Shown in pieces: positions 1-11,700 of a stretch of DNA of 64,000 nt (position 1 is the first letter of the stretch; each line of letters opens with the position of its first letter). The stretch is from Hypomyces perniciosus (Eukaryota > Ascomycota > Sordariomycetes > Hypocreales > Hypocreaceae). The stretch is from contig SPDT01000005.1 in assembly GCA_008477525.1 (NCBI GenBank), forward strand, positions 1,612,001 to 1,676,000. The letters run 5' to 3'. The notes under the pieces are model-generated. The model ran no database searches and was not told the DNA's origin. It was given only the letters and a program-made list of their open reading frames with translations. The translations under genes and the position numbers were made by a program.

Positions 1-1018
1 ACAACGGCTATCCCGTGACAATAGTCGTGCCAGGTGGTGGGGGAACCACTGTCGAAGCTACCAGGACGGACTTAGGAGCCCAGGCGACACCCATCTGCTC
101 AAGTCTAAGCTCCAGAGCTTGTTCTGGTCTGGAAGCGACCAAATGCGAATCGTTTGGCAAGGAGTCAGGTGCGATCGCCAGTAACCCCCCGCCACCATCT
201 TTGACAGTCATGGTCACAGGCACCTGTTTTATGATCATGCTGATGATCGGCCAAAGTCCCTGATTGCGCCTGGTACTATTCCGAAGTTCAACAACGCCGT
301 CAATCCATAGAGCTCAGTCATCATTTGCATACGCTATTTTGCAACTACGAAAAGTTGTTATGACATAGCATGGGTTAAACTAGAACCAGACATGTTTGTA
401 CACTCGAAAAGGCGATAATGGTGCGCAATGATATGTGGGCTTGGAGGAAGCCCCTCAGACATTGTGCATTATGTGGTCAATCCATAGGCCATGAAATCCC
501 CCTCCATCATTGGTCTTGGAGAAACCCTTTCACTAGACGTTCTGAATGACCAGAGGGAATAGGATCTTTCTCTGTGTGGCAGAGGTGCAACTAGGCTCTC
601 AAGCATCACAGCCAACTTCGATAAAAGAAAGGGGGTGGTGCAAAGGAGCGCATCTGGGATTGCTAATCTAAGGTGGAAAACTCCAATGGCTTTCACATTC
701 TCATTATTTATCTGGGCTTACAGAATTGACTCTCACCACCAGTGGTGACTCTTTGGCCTTGGTGAGGTCAGGATCATTGGCCCGTTCCCAACTTCATCGT
801 GCCGGGGGGCTTGAGTTTTCACGGGACGAGCTCAACACCCAACCACTTATTTCGCAGCTAGACAACATAATTGAAGTGCTGAATCATCAGTCATAAATTT
901 AAGCTAATGCACCAAGGAAAAAAGAAATACAGTCATGTGAACAGATCGGTATTTCCACTGGACGACTCGTAGGGTGACACCACGTCGCCTGGCCACCCTT
1001 TTGGCAAATCATGCAATT
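1..1018. other. Left-edge sequence with no supported gene
   Basis: No reading frame here shows a recognisable domain. A 76-residue minus-strand frame (238 to 8) with a proline run near its end closes with TAG just inside the window. It could be an exon of a gene lying further left, but nothing supports it beyond being open. Positions 900-1018 are probably the 3' untranslated region of the MSH5 gene that ends at 1019. Confidence 0.4.
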
Positions 1019-4004
1019 CTACGATGGAGATGATAAGATGCCTTCCAATAGACTGTTGATATCTGTTGTTGTGCTATCCCATGATGGGCCGAACACCACC
1101 TGCAGAAATTGCCGTGCCACCGCCTCAGCAGCCTCCAGATGTCTTTCCTCCTCATATGACAATCTGGCGCAAGATGAGCCCAAGTCTTCGTTTCGGCTAA
1201 GAAGAAGTGAAATTGCCTCGGATCGGTCAACAACCGCCCGGGGTACTCCATTGAGTGCAGCGCACTGACTCCCGAAACTTGACGTGCTGTGACCTGAGGC
1301 GAACTTGAAAAGGTAAGTTACTTGGTCTTCCATTTGGGCAGCTTCCCAGTCGGTCCTCACATCCATGTGGCCAAGACATAGTTTATCATATCGATTCAAG
1401 TAATCTCCACCGAAAATCTCGTGGCAGTGTGTTGCAAGCAGTAGTCTTGGCATGTTGGTCCCAAGAGACAGAAAATAGTCCAGCAGACCGGTGAGTAGGC
1501 CTGCTCCGCCATCAGCATTAGTTCCTTTCCCAAACTCGTCCACGACCACCAAGCTCCTGACTGTCGAATATTTTATGGTCTGTGCCGCTTGTTTAAGATC
1601 TCTCGCGAATGCGCTCTCCATTCGGGACACACTGTCACGTGCTGAAATGCGTGTCAAGATCTTGTCCGTGATGCCGACTGTCGCTTGTTGGGCCGGTACA
1701 AAACTACCAATATACGCGAGGTAAACGATTATGGCCGCCTGCTTAATGTAAACACTCTTGCCGGAATGATTTGGCCCTGTTAAAACCAAGGCTCGAGGCT
1801 CATCTGGCGCTGTGTCTGGAGACTCCGATTGCCCCCCAGCAATACAGAGGTCATTCGGCACGAAAGATGGCACTACGAGCTCTTGCAATGGGTGTCGACC
1901 GCCCTTGATATCGAGAATATTTGCCGTTGTCATCTGCGGGGCTGTCCAACCGTATTTCTTGGCACCGATCGCTAGAGCCAGCATGGCGTCGAACTCGCCA
2001 CACATATCCGAAGTTGAGACGAGTGCTTCTTCATGCTTCAAGATATCTGTGGCTAGTTTGTGCAGTATTTCCACTTCCCTATCTGATCACATCAGATTAG
2101 TCAAGGTCCAAAGTCGGGCAGTTTGTAACCCACCGCCGATTTCACAATACATGTCCCCGTATTGATGGTCAAGCTCCAACATGTAACGATTCTTGTAGCA
2201 AACTGTTCCATCATCGGTGAACAATTTCTCCCATCGATCATCATTTGTGCCCTCCCCTTCATACTTGCCGTTCCCGGTATGGGGGTCTTGCTCGACCACC
2301 ATCAAAAATCCCAGTTGGGGCAAGAAGATGCAAGATCGAATGTATTGGCAAGCCCATTCTGGCAATTCCCGACTCACTTGGTCCACTACTTCTGTCAAAA
2401 AACTTCCCATGCCATCGTATTGTCTTTTGAGCTTGTCGAGTCGATCATCAACACCAGCCTTTACTGAACAACGCTGTCGTGATTTTGATTGATCAAAGTC
2501 AACGATTCTGTTGATCATTTCGCCCACTGATATGAGGCCGTGGGGGGAGATACCCGCAATGAGCTGATGGAGGGTTAGAATGTGAATAAGCGCACAATAC
2601 TGAATTTTACTTGCCTTGGAAACTGTTTCACTCTGGCCACCCTCACCTAGAGTTTTAGCCACCTCCCTGAGTCTCAGCGCCTGGGCTGCGAATCGTCCGA
2701 GTGTAGCCTATACACCTCTGTCGAATGACCGGCCCATGGACGGGGAGTTGATGCCTTTGTGTAGGTGCATCACGGTGGATCTTACATTTTTGATTTTACG
2801 TAAAATGGAAGTCGCCTGCTTGATCTTTTCCTCATTTTCCGGGCGGAGGAGGAACGATATCGTACGTTGTCTCTCCATGACAACATCAAGCATTAATGTA
2901 GGCCGAAGGAATAGCTGCCGCAGATAAGTGCGGCCCTGAGGCGTGGAAGCTAGAAGATGAAAGAGACCATAGACAGAGAGGCTCTCCTTCGTTCCCTGTC
3001 CGTTGGAATTACAGCCCCAAGCCTGGCTGTTTGGGTGTGGTTCGTGCTGGATGATCTGCAAGGACAACAGAGTGTCCTCATTGACAAACATATAGCCTGA
3101 CAGGGAGAACAGTTGAATGGAATTTACGCGAAACATGAGTTCTGCACTTTGGCCGTCCGGGAGGAGTCCTATAGACCGACGTCGGTGCAGATCAGCCAGC
3201 ACAGCACCTGCGGAATTAACCTGAAACTTATCAGCGTGTGTTATAAACGGCTGATGTGAGACGGCATTACCGAAGAAAGGCCATCGAGGTTGATAAGTGA
3301 ACCGCAGCGAATGAGCCTTATGTTGTGGGATTCTTGGCGGCTGTTGTCATTCAAGGGGCCGTCAGAATTGATAGCAAGATGGCTGGCACCCCCCGTAGAA
3401 AAAATGGCTTGAGGCGGCGTAGCGGGGTGCAGAACAAGTGAGACAAGTCTTTCGCAGGCGGATGCGTTGGAGAAATCAGAAGATGGCAGAACACGGAGGA
3501 TAAACTTGGGCGACTCGTGAACTAGAGATGAATCAGTCAGGTGCTCTCCAATGTAATGCAATGAGATATTTGACGACCTTGGCTACTTGGCTCCGCCCGT
3601 TCCTCTAGGAAGGATAGAATACTTTCTGGAGCCCTCCCTGAAACTAGAACAGTTGTGGGCTGAACGTGGATGAGGAACTGCTCAGCAACCTCTGTATCGG
3701 CCATAGGCACCTCGTCTGAAAGTCTGAGAATGCCCTCCACTGTGCTGAAGAAGGCACAGCCCATTGTAGTTTTATCTCTCACGTCAAGGGCCATGATGAC
3801 TTCCTGTAAATCACTGTCATCAATGACATTATCAGGGGAATCATAGTCCCTTGGGATGCCACCCATCCGGTCAACAGTCGATCCACCGGTCGATGAGCAG
3901 CCGGATGAGCTCGACCTAACACGTGTAGGTCTATGGGGGTTGTCACGTGGCCGGGCAGGGAACAGGGTTGCATAGGGGGCCTTGTGGAAGGGACGTCGAG
4001 GCAT
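1019..4004 (-). CDS. MSH5: MSH5-like MutS homologue, meiotic crossover protein; frame interrupted by a TAG
   Basis: MutS-family ATPase resembling MSH5, which with MSH4 forms a clamp that stabilises meiotic recombination intermediates; it is not a mismatch-repair enzyme. I read four exons: 4004-3587 (donor could instead be 3578), 3521-3271, 3220-2134 and 2082-1019. Phases agree throughout, giving 940 codons. The ATPase domain is clear in the last exon: a Walker A motif GPNHSGKS near 1770, the DEFGKG Walker B block near 1535, and the ATHCHE signature near 1430. The intron 3270-3221 uses acceptor tttcag and gives the join LSS-VNSAGAVLADLHRRR. The third exon contains an in-frame TAG at 2710-2708 (codon 394), between DRGV and ATLGRF. 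If real, the product stops at 393 residues and loses the clamp and ATPase domains. The family assignment is firm; the functional state is not. Confidence 0.85.
2708..2710 (-). other. MSH5: In-frame TAG stop codon within MSH5
   Basis: The reverse-strand codon at 2710-2708 is TAG. The same frame is open on both sides, from 3220 to 2134, and the sequence just after it (ATLGRFAAQALRLREVAKTL) looks like normal MutS lever sequence. A 30-nt GT..AG span (2714-2685) would remove the stop in frame, but that is shorter than any usual fungal intron. TGG to TAG is the simplest single change. Confidence 0.8.
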
Positions 4005-4829
4005 GTTGCCGACCTTTGGAGCCCTTTTGATCCGAGGAAAAATCCCAAAAGAAAGCAGAATAGCCTATTTCAGAGCATAAGACTTTAGAAGCATGCTATA
4101 CCCCGCAACGAATACCGAGGAGACGAGGTGCTTGATGGAGGAAGACATTCCCACCAGTGATGGTGCTTGCCGGCCTGGGCTGTAAAATGCTCCTGGGTTC
4201 GAATGGGCAGGTGCCATGGAATCCAACACCCTACAGGCAAGTACCTGTAAGTACTAGTAGTAGATACTTATTAGCCGAAGAGAAGCGGGATGGCGATGGA
4301 GGATTATAAAGAAGTTAGGCAGTACTATATCTAGGTAGTACCAAGCACTTGGATAGTACCCATAAAAGCCCTCCAAGCTATCTTTTGCCTCATTGTTGTG
4401 TGCGTCTCAATGGCGTGTTGATTGCAAAGGAAAGATCCAGCTATGATCTGTGTTTCCAATTCTCGGTGAACAGCTGTTCACCATCGGCAGAACAAGTTAG
4501 TGTTAAGTACATGCTCAGGGGTGGGAGCCGATTTGAGGGTTACGGGTTGATGCCCAAGTTCCATTGCCGTTTTGGAGCTGTATGCGTGACGCGCCTCCTC
4601 CTCCTTCTGAACACGCCCTACTAACCCATTGCAACTCAACCCATTGCAACTCGGCTGGGTAAGTACAAAATCGGGTATGTTAGGTATCGGGATACTTTGC
4701 TTCCCTTTCTTGCCCAGAGATACACTATGAGGGTTTAAAATATGGGGATGTCCCCGACGTCAGAAGGCACTGTGCCCTAATGAGTGTATTGTAGTCAACG
4801 ATGCCGATACCGTACGTTGTGGCCACCTT
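4005..4829. other. Spacer between MSH5 and EMC5
   Basis: No supported gene. It serves as the MSH5 upstream region and the EMC5 3' side. It includes a direct duplication of aacccattgcaactc at 4624-4653 and tacta/tagta-rich sequence at 4240-4275. Confidence 0.5.
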
Positions 4830-5305
4830 TCATTTGCCAGTTCCTTCAGCCCAATTGGTAAACTCACGTCGCAGTTTGCGGATATCAACGAAGCCGGGAC
4901 GGTTCTCCAAAATTCCAAAAGGATTACCCCGAAACTCCCTATCGACCTCGCCCGCTCCGTCAAGAAAACCGACATCACCCTCACGCTCGATCTTCCCCGC
5001 CCAAACATCCCAACGTATAGGTCGCGGCTTCTCTGAGCCAAGTACGAGGCCGAAGCATATCATTAGAGTTGCCACGACGGTTTCAATGCATATGTCTAAC
5101 GGCAAGGTAATTTTTGATTGTTGAAGAGGCAGAGCATGTTTGGCCAATGTGGATGAGAGAGCTGCGTGTTCCTGCGCTGAGTAGCAGCTTAACTTTATTG
5201 TTAGTCTGATACCCCTGGAGCCTGGCAGCTAGTATGAGGGAGAACTTACGCGTGTGCAAGGAAAATGAGACCTGCAAAGGTCACAGACCTTGATATCCAC
5301 GTCAT
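4830..5305 (-). CDS. EMC5: ER membrane protein complex subunit 5 (EMC5/MMgT family)
   Basis: Small two-pass membrane protein of the ER membrane protein complex, the insertase for tail-anchored and multipass proteins; the family was earlier described as a magnesium transporter. Exon 1 is 5305-5250 and begins MTWISRSVTFAGLIFLAHA, the first hydrophobic segment. Intron 5249-5188 has donor gtaagt and an unusual AAG acceptor. Exon 2 is 5187-4830. The product is 137 residues, normal for fungal EMC5. The second hydrophobic segment follows LPLDICIET. The family-typical stretch PIRWDVWAGKIERE and the C-terminal FVDIRKLRREFTNW follow it. The splice was chosen because it alone joins the two conserved halves in frame as AHACYSAQEHAAL. 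No other frame in this interval is supported. Confidence 0.88.
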
Positions 5306-5842
5306 GTCTGATATACGATGTGTTTGTTGACGAGTAGACAGTCCGAGGAAGTCTTGGGAGTTGTTTGCATGACTACTCCGTAGGTTCAGGCGAATCTGGT
5401 GTTCAGGCGCTTAAGTAAGCTCGCGCCACCTACCAAAACACTAAAGTACTACTATGTAGGTACCTGCCTACTAACCAACTTAGTATTAGCTTGCTATCTA
5501 GTAGGTACTAAATTACTTTACCTCTGGGTAAAGGTGTGCTCACACTTGTCCATCGGTCCTTACTATATTATCGGTTTGACTCCTTCGAAAAATGAAAGGG
5601 CACTTATAGCGATAGATTTCTTAGGAGACGGGTATGTTTTCATCCCTTCCCACAAGTGTTAATATTCTTCAGACCCTCCAATAACAACAATGGAAAATAA
5701 GTGATTAGGGGATATGGAGAAATGCATTCAAGGCGCCCCTCTGCCTGACTCAACATCACGACCACTCCGCCCCATCTATACACATATCCGCTCCATGTCA
5801 TCATAATTCCACATAACCACAAGCCGAACCATGTTCCTATTT
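5306..5842. other. Spacer between EMC5 and the HMG-box gene
   Basis: No gene supported. Positions 5440-5520 are rich in tagta/tacta and ggtacc-type short palindromes. The left part is the EMC5 upstream region and the right part the 3' flank of the HMG-box gene. Confidence 0.5.
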
Positions 5843-7126
5843 TCACATGCCAGACTCAACAGTTTGGGACATCCAATCATTAAACTGACTGACTTCGTCC
5901 AATTGCTCAATCTTCCAATCTTGCTCATTTCCTCTGAGATAAGCATCAAACGACTCATTGGCGTCCAAATCCGGCATCATGACTCCTATATCTTGCCTGC
6001 CCGCTGGCTGCTGGTACCACTCCTCCTGTATTTCCATCGGCAGACCATGAAGAATGCCATCATAGGACATAATAGTCGACTCTGGGAGAAGTGAGGGGTC
6101 AATAGAAGTGTCCACAAAACAAAGATCGGGGTCCACTACTAGACCTCGGTCTAGGCAGTTGGTAATAGGTGACGGGCTTCTGCTGATGATCGGATCCCCC
6201 ATAGACCCGATGACTTGTCCTCGGTATATTTGGTTGACATAGGTAGGGTGCTCCTCATCATAGGGGGTAGGAAGAGGCCGTAAAACAGGAGAACTCCAAT
6301 ACGGGCCGGTAGTCGGCACACTGTGCCATGAGGGTGCCATCTCTACAATCTCTGAGTACTCCTCATACTGAGGCACCTGGAGGGGTTCACTAAGCCGTGC
6401 CGCGTTTCTAACCTCGCGTTTCCGTGCATTGCGTTTTGTCCCTGTTCGACGGTTGATATATTCGGGGTCACTTGTGTCTGACGTGAAAATGGAGGCATCT
6501 CCATCGTCTCCAGGCTTCTTTGTAAGGACAGGGTCGTACTTGTAATCAGGAAATGCCTGTTCATGCATTTGCTTCTCGATTCCAGCGAGGCGATTGAATT
6601 CGCTAACAATGTCCGGTGGTTCACAAGAAGTCCAGGAATCTCCACAGACTGTGGATACCTGCTGGTGATTATTCCTTGCGCACCGAGTCTTCGCAACATT
6701 CTGGTAGGACTTGCGGTACAGCATGAATGCGTTGAGTGGACGTTTGATTTTCCCTGCGTCTGTAGCCTCCTTGCGACGTACGTCAACCGGCCGAGTAGCA
6801 AATGCTGCGGCATCAGGAACAAAAACATCCGGGACCTCTAACGCAATTGCCGATAGGGGTTTGCCAATAGAGCTCGTCGGATCTCGGCGTCGTGACTCCC
6901 TGTTTTTTTTCTCAGCTCGACGATCCCTCGTCGTACGGCATCTGGCAGGTGTTGGGGTCTTCAAAACGCTCTGCCCTTTGTGACTCGTTATGACATCTAC
7001 TATCTGAGAACGAGCCGGAGGTGATGTCTCAGGTGTGTATCGTGAGAAGGCCTAGTTGAAGTCTTAGCAGCACCATCTACAGGTCATGTGTTGGTATCTT
7101 ACGCTATTGCTAGTCTCTCCTGACAT
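5843..7126 (-). CDS. HMG-box transcription factor, Ste11/FMF-1-like
   Basis: Two exons: 7126-7103 (only eight codons, MSGETSNS) and 7051-5843, joined in phase 0. The intron 7102-7052 has donor gtaaga and acceptor ctag. The product is about 410 residues. A single sequence-specific HMG box lies at roughly residues 115-195: it starts KIKRPLNAFMLYRKSYQN, contains VCGDSW and ends at FPDYKYDP. A basic stretch (RRAEKKNRESRRR) precedes it. The rest is proline- and acidic-rich, as in activation regions. The box resembles the fungal group with S. pombe Ste11 and Neurospora FMF-1 / Podospora HMG5, which act above mating-type genes; that placement is by eye. An open frame upstream (7650-7105) joins this exon only out of frame, so I treat it as leader. 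Confidence 0.78.
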
Positions 7127-9022
7127 CGAGCCGTGAAACTCAGCGGCTGTGTGGCTCTTGCGCGGATACGTGAACTGAGATCCTGTTCAGCGCTATTCGA
7201 ACATACATGTTTGACTCTTGAAGGGCTCACAAATACGAGGTCCTGACTTGGAGGCGAGTGACTAGAGAATTCGGCGTGGGCCGTCAAGTTCCTCTCATGA
7301 TGCAGAGCACCGTATTCTGACTGTCCTTGTGCATAGGGTCCAGTGATTCTGCTGAGGACTGTCGGGTTCTGAGCGTATGGACTGTCAGTGCCAGTGTTTC
7401 CTCGGCGCTTCCTTGGAATGATGTTATCGGTGGAGGCTGTTGGGGGAGGTGGTGGTTGCCCCATGCCGATAGTTCTGTCACTCTCCAGGGCTGATCTAGA
7501 TTCTTCGATCAATTCTGGAATCCAAATGTGATTCCTATATGTGATTTTGAGATAGGAAAGTCGTGTATGAAGGTCGGTCACAGAAACAAGTGGCAATAAT
7601 GGACTCCGCTGATGGCAGGTTTGCCCGACAGTAACAACAAAGCGTGGCACGCCCGGATCATAGGATTCTTCTCCTATTCAGACAGGATTCCAGGGGGGTC
7701 TTATGGGCACTTCATCCCGTCTTGTTCCGGAAGGGATGCCTTTGTCGGCGCCGCAGGGCTCACATGGTAGCGTTTCTGTCTGCGCATCTTGTCCTGTCTT
7801 CTGTAGCTTTTCTTGCTGTAGGACTGATGTTCGAAGACCATGCACACAATTAGGAAACAAAACTTTGCCGCATGCGGCGCTGGAGGACTTCAGAAAAACG
7901 GCTTGGTCCTGTGACGCGGGCCGCTCTGCGAGCCGATGCTACGAACATGAGGGCAAGCTACATCGCTAGTGCCACTGAGCGGCACTTCATGGCAGTCTTG
8001 ATGCCGCACCATCAAGAGGTTGCATGGAGCGACTAAGGTTCACGCATAGAACCGTCCGAAAGCGTTGTTGTTGTTGTTGTTGTTGTTGTTGTTGGAATGC
8101 TGGGCCAATGGGCGTTGGTCATGAGTACGTTTGATCGCCCGATATATCCCTTTGCCTTTGTTCCCCCCACCGGCCTCTTTGACCTAAATCGACCACTTTC
8201 ATCTCGAGGCAGGCCTGGTCTCGAGCAAGGAGACTGACGCATGCGAAGAAAACCCGCATTGCCAGGGTCGCTTTAGACGACAGTCCATATATGGATAACA
8301 TCGATATGGCCCCTGTGCGTCTAGGCTTCATCAAACGCAATCCTCTGAGGTAAAGAACAAGGCACCGGTGCTAAATTTGTCGTCGGTATCTCTCTCAAAC
8401 TGGGTCTCCCGGCACACAGCACGTTAGCAAAGGTTTGTTACTATTTCGAGTTCCTAGCAAACACGTGCGCTTTCATGATGCTTTGACGCAAGTGTGTGTG
8501 ACGGACCAACAACTACAACGCAAGCAGGCATCCTGATGTCTGAGAGGATTCTGGCGCGCTTCTTAGTAACAGATACTAAGCAGTCGATGTAAGATAGCTG
8601 TAAGACATGAAAATCGATGCTCGACCACTGCCACTGGTTGAAGATTTGATTCCAAGGTCTGAACCTCGTCACAGGGTATGTTACGCCATACCAGCAGAGC
8701 GACCTTATCCTAGCTCCTGGCCATCAACCCTTTCCCAAACGTGAGAGAAGAAGCGTTACGACCTCATAGTCACAATTCCAGTATATCGTAATCAAAAAGG
8801 TAAATGTAAAAGAAGACCAAACGGCTTCTTCCTTCTTCCTTTTCTTCTTTTCTTTTGGTAGTGCGAGTTGAAATAACCAACCTCAAAAATCTTGCTGGCT
8901 GTCAAGTCGATGCATACTATTTTATCCAGCTGCATGATCTAGAGTGTACTTATGAATATCTAGGGGCTCGTTGGCAAACAAGTGCTGGCCTAGGTAATGC
9001 TCACTGAAATACTCCGACCTGA
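7127..9022. other. Long spacer upstream of the HMG-box gene
   Basis: About 1.9 kb with no supported coding gene. The left part is probably promoter and leader of the HMG-box gene, including a 183-codon open frame at 7650-7099 that I reject as coding. A GTT microsatellite lies at 8064-8093. A pyrimidine-rich tract (cttctt/ttcctt) occupies about 8823-8857, near the 3' end of the PHD-finger gene. Confidence 0.5.
8064..8093. repeat. GTT trinucleotide microsatellite
   Basis: About ten uninterrupted GTT units in non-coding sequence. It is a simple tandem repeat with no evidence of function. Confidence 0.95.
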
Positions 9023-11290
9023 TCATCTGGGGACATACGTTATATGTGATGTGGTGCAGCCCATATGAGATGAGCCTTGAAGCGACTCGATGGCCTGGCC
9101 GCAACCATGCAAATCGTACTTTTCAATCTTGGTTCGTTCTTGCTTCTTGGATGTGATATCATTTCCAGTCGGGTAATGGGTAAGTTCTGAATCAGCCCCT
9201 GGCACCTCGTTCGACGCTCCCTCGTCACCCAAGCCTCCTGAGCTGACCTCACCGACACTGGGTTCATCTGATTTGGCGTCATTCACAGTGAGAGATGTGT
9301 GTTCCAGGGATGCATCCCCACCACGGGCGGTAGAGATGGCGGAGCTGCCCGATGGAGTTGGGGCTTTTTGGATATCGATTGCCGTAAGAGGAGCCTCGAT
9401 ATCCTGGCCAATGTCAACCGGCTTTAATGGCTCCGGAGCAGATAGCAGTGGGGATAGAGTCTCTGCGATGTTCCCGTTTCCAGCATCATGAGGGGACTGG
9501 TTTCCCTCTACACTCGTTTCAACTGATCGAGAAGATGTAGTTGGACTTCCTGCATGTCTAAGTTTGAGCTTTATATGGTGTTTTGGTGTTGTGCTTCCAT
9601 CTTCTTTCTGGAGACGGCAAGATGAGCATATAAACTGAAAGTCGGGACGGTCGGCCATTGTCTCGCTAATTCCCAAGCATTTGCTGTGCTGCCACACGTT
9701 GCACCTCTCGCATGCAACACTGTGAGTACCATCGTCGACTTGTCCGTACATACCACACAAGCAATCGAATATCCACGCTTCCTCTTCCTGTTCGATATCC
9801 TTAAGGGCTTGCTTATTTTTCTCGATTTCGGCTTGAAGATGACGGTGTGACATGCGCCCTGTTTGGTCATCCGTGCTCGCTCTATTCGTCGACAACTGTA
9901 CCAACTGTTCTTCATGACGGAGTCGCCGCGTTTCTCTGTCTTTTAGTCGTTTTTCTCTGGATGCCAATCTCACATCGCGCTCCCTTTCCAACTTTAGGTG
10001 TACCTGTTCCTCGCGTCGTTTCGTTGCTTCCGCTTCTTCTAGTTGCAGTTTCTCTGCTCTGGCTCTGTCCTCCTGTTTTTGCTGCTCAATCTTGCTGGCG
10101 ATCCGACTGGAACGTTTGGCATTGGCCAGTTTTGCAAGATTTAGTAATTCCCGTTCACGTTGGAGCTCCCTCCGTTTCCGAGCCTCCTCTTGTTTCTCTA
10201 AGATGGGGACAAGGTGAATTTCGAGTTGCTTTCTCAGAATTTTCTCGTTCTCATCGCGCGTCTTCGCCAACTCCCCCAAAAGACCTCGAACGTCTTCAAG
10301 AGTTACAGCAATGCACTCCCAACCCATTCCCCCTAGGCCCTCACTGTCAAGCCTACTGTTTCCTTCGTTGTCTGACATGTCAGCATCCTGACCATTAGGA
10401 TGGGTATCGGTGGAAAGCGCAATGCGTTGTCTTTTGCTTGAGCGACGCCCAGCACCAGATGATTTGCTCTTTGAAATTCGATGACTTGCCGCCGAGACAG
10501 GAGGCTCTGACAGGCGGTACACTCTGTTGTCATCGAGGACATAATAGGTACGGTCTTGACTATCCCATCCATATGGCTCTATGCGCTGAGAAACGAGTTA
10601 GACGCGAATTCATCTTCCAGGGTCTATTACCTACCCATTCGGTTTGCTCGGTGTCTTTTTGTTCCTCCATTCTATCCCGAATACGCTCAGGATGAACCAT
10701 TATCCATTGAGTGAATTGTTGCATCACCTTTATCTAACATGGCACACGTCAACTGACTGCCAGGGACCGATAACGTAGGTAAGACACACCTTGGTGAATA
10801 TATCAAAGTCGGCGAACTGCTGGGGAGCACTTTCGTCACCAAAGGGGTTGCAACTAGAGGACCTAGCCAAGTACTGCTTCCGAGCTTGATGGTCAAATAT
10901 ATCGTGTCTTAATATTGCATTCGGTTAATAATCGAGTTCAGAAGCCAAGGATAGTAGGGGCGTCGTACGTTAGGCCTCGGTGCGATGATACAAGTTTTAG
11001 AAGTGCTAAGGCAATATCGGCCAAAGTTGTCGAGTTCGGTTTTAGACATTCAACCTCGATATCCTGTAGGAAAGATCAGACCTTGAATTCGAGGCGGTTG
11101 GAAGAGTGAGGAAGCAAATAGTTACCTCAATGTCAACGGACTCGTCAATCTTTGCGGCCTTGCCGAAAATATAAATCCATTGGCAAAGATTTGCAAACTG
11201 CCACATGTTACGAATACGGCTTAATAGTGGAGGAACGATGTGTCGGGGACCGTCTTCCACGGCCTCTATCGGCCGTTTCTGCGAAGGCAT
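9023..11290 (-). CDS. DDT/WHIM-like and PHD-finger chromatin protein
   Basis: Five coding exons: 11290-11126, 11063-10969, 10907-10790, 10727-10635 and 10585-9023. Phases agree and give about 677 residues. The N-terminus has an alpha-helical block starting RNMWQFANLCQWIYIFGKA, DDT-like in character. Exon 5 opens with a WHIM2-like segment, YGWDSQDRTYYVLDDNRVYR. A long charged coiled coil (about residues 220-400 by eye) rich in Arg, Glu and Lys follows. Then comes a PHD finger with the Cys4-His-Cys3 pattern: CLCG, CERCNVWQHSKC and ICSSC. PHD fingers usually read histone H3 tails, and DDT/WHIM proteins commonly work with ISWI-type remodellers; the role here is inferred. The C-terminus is uncertain: a possible intron at about 9040-8992 would change the last few residues. 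The tail is low-complexity Ser/Thr/Pro. Confidence 0.78.
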
Positions 11291-11402
11291 GGTGAGTACA
11301 GCGATCGGATGGCAAAGGTCAAACATCAGTCGCGAAGCAGTTCGGAGGTTGATGTGTGACCCGCGTCGAATCGTCCACAGCTGCAGGAAGAAGAGACCGC
11401 CT

Positions 11403-11700
11403 TACGAAGTAGTACTAGTACTACTACGGAGTAGCCATATATACTATAGTACGGCGTACATTGGAAGTACTAGGGAGCATGTACTTTATACCTACCAGAA
11501 TACCTAAAGTACTATATACTATCATAGTGTCACGTGCTAATAATAGCCTCCCTAAGCTTTTGGTACCTAGCAGTCAAGTGCTTAGTAGGTAGGTATCACT
11601 TATACTGGTTCTATGCTAAGTATGTAATAGTGCTTCAAGGCAGTATTAGTAGTAGTATAGTAGTACTACTAGGTACCTTAGTACAGTCTATACCCTGAAT
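11403..11700. repeat. Cluster of tacgaagta/tacggagta/tagtacta short palindromes
   Basis: Repeated overlapping short palindromic words (cgaagta, agtactagtact, ctacggagta, tagtactacta) in non-coding DNA. The same words recur in almost every other spacer of this window and hardly in the genes. Confidence 0.75.

Noticed and set aside
2685..2714. 30-nt intron that would remove the MSH5 stop codon
   Set aside because: Far below the minimum intron length seen elsewhere in this window (about 50 nt), and it would delete conserved-looking residues.
4140..4215. Possible tRNA because of a gggttcgaat box near 4195
   Set aside because: The bases after the box do not pair with those before it (cctgg against gggca), and no acceptor or anticodon stem can be drawn.
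7099..7650. 183-codon minus-strand open frame upstream of the HMG gene
   Set aside because: It splices into the HMG exon only out of frame and shows no domain; the short ATG exon at 7126 fits instead.
11403..11700. CRISPR-like or satellite array
   Set aside because: The repeated words are short, overlapping and irregularly spaced, with no constant repeat-spacer pattern.
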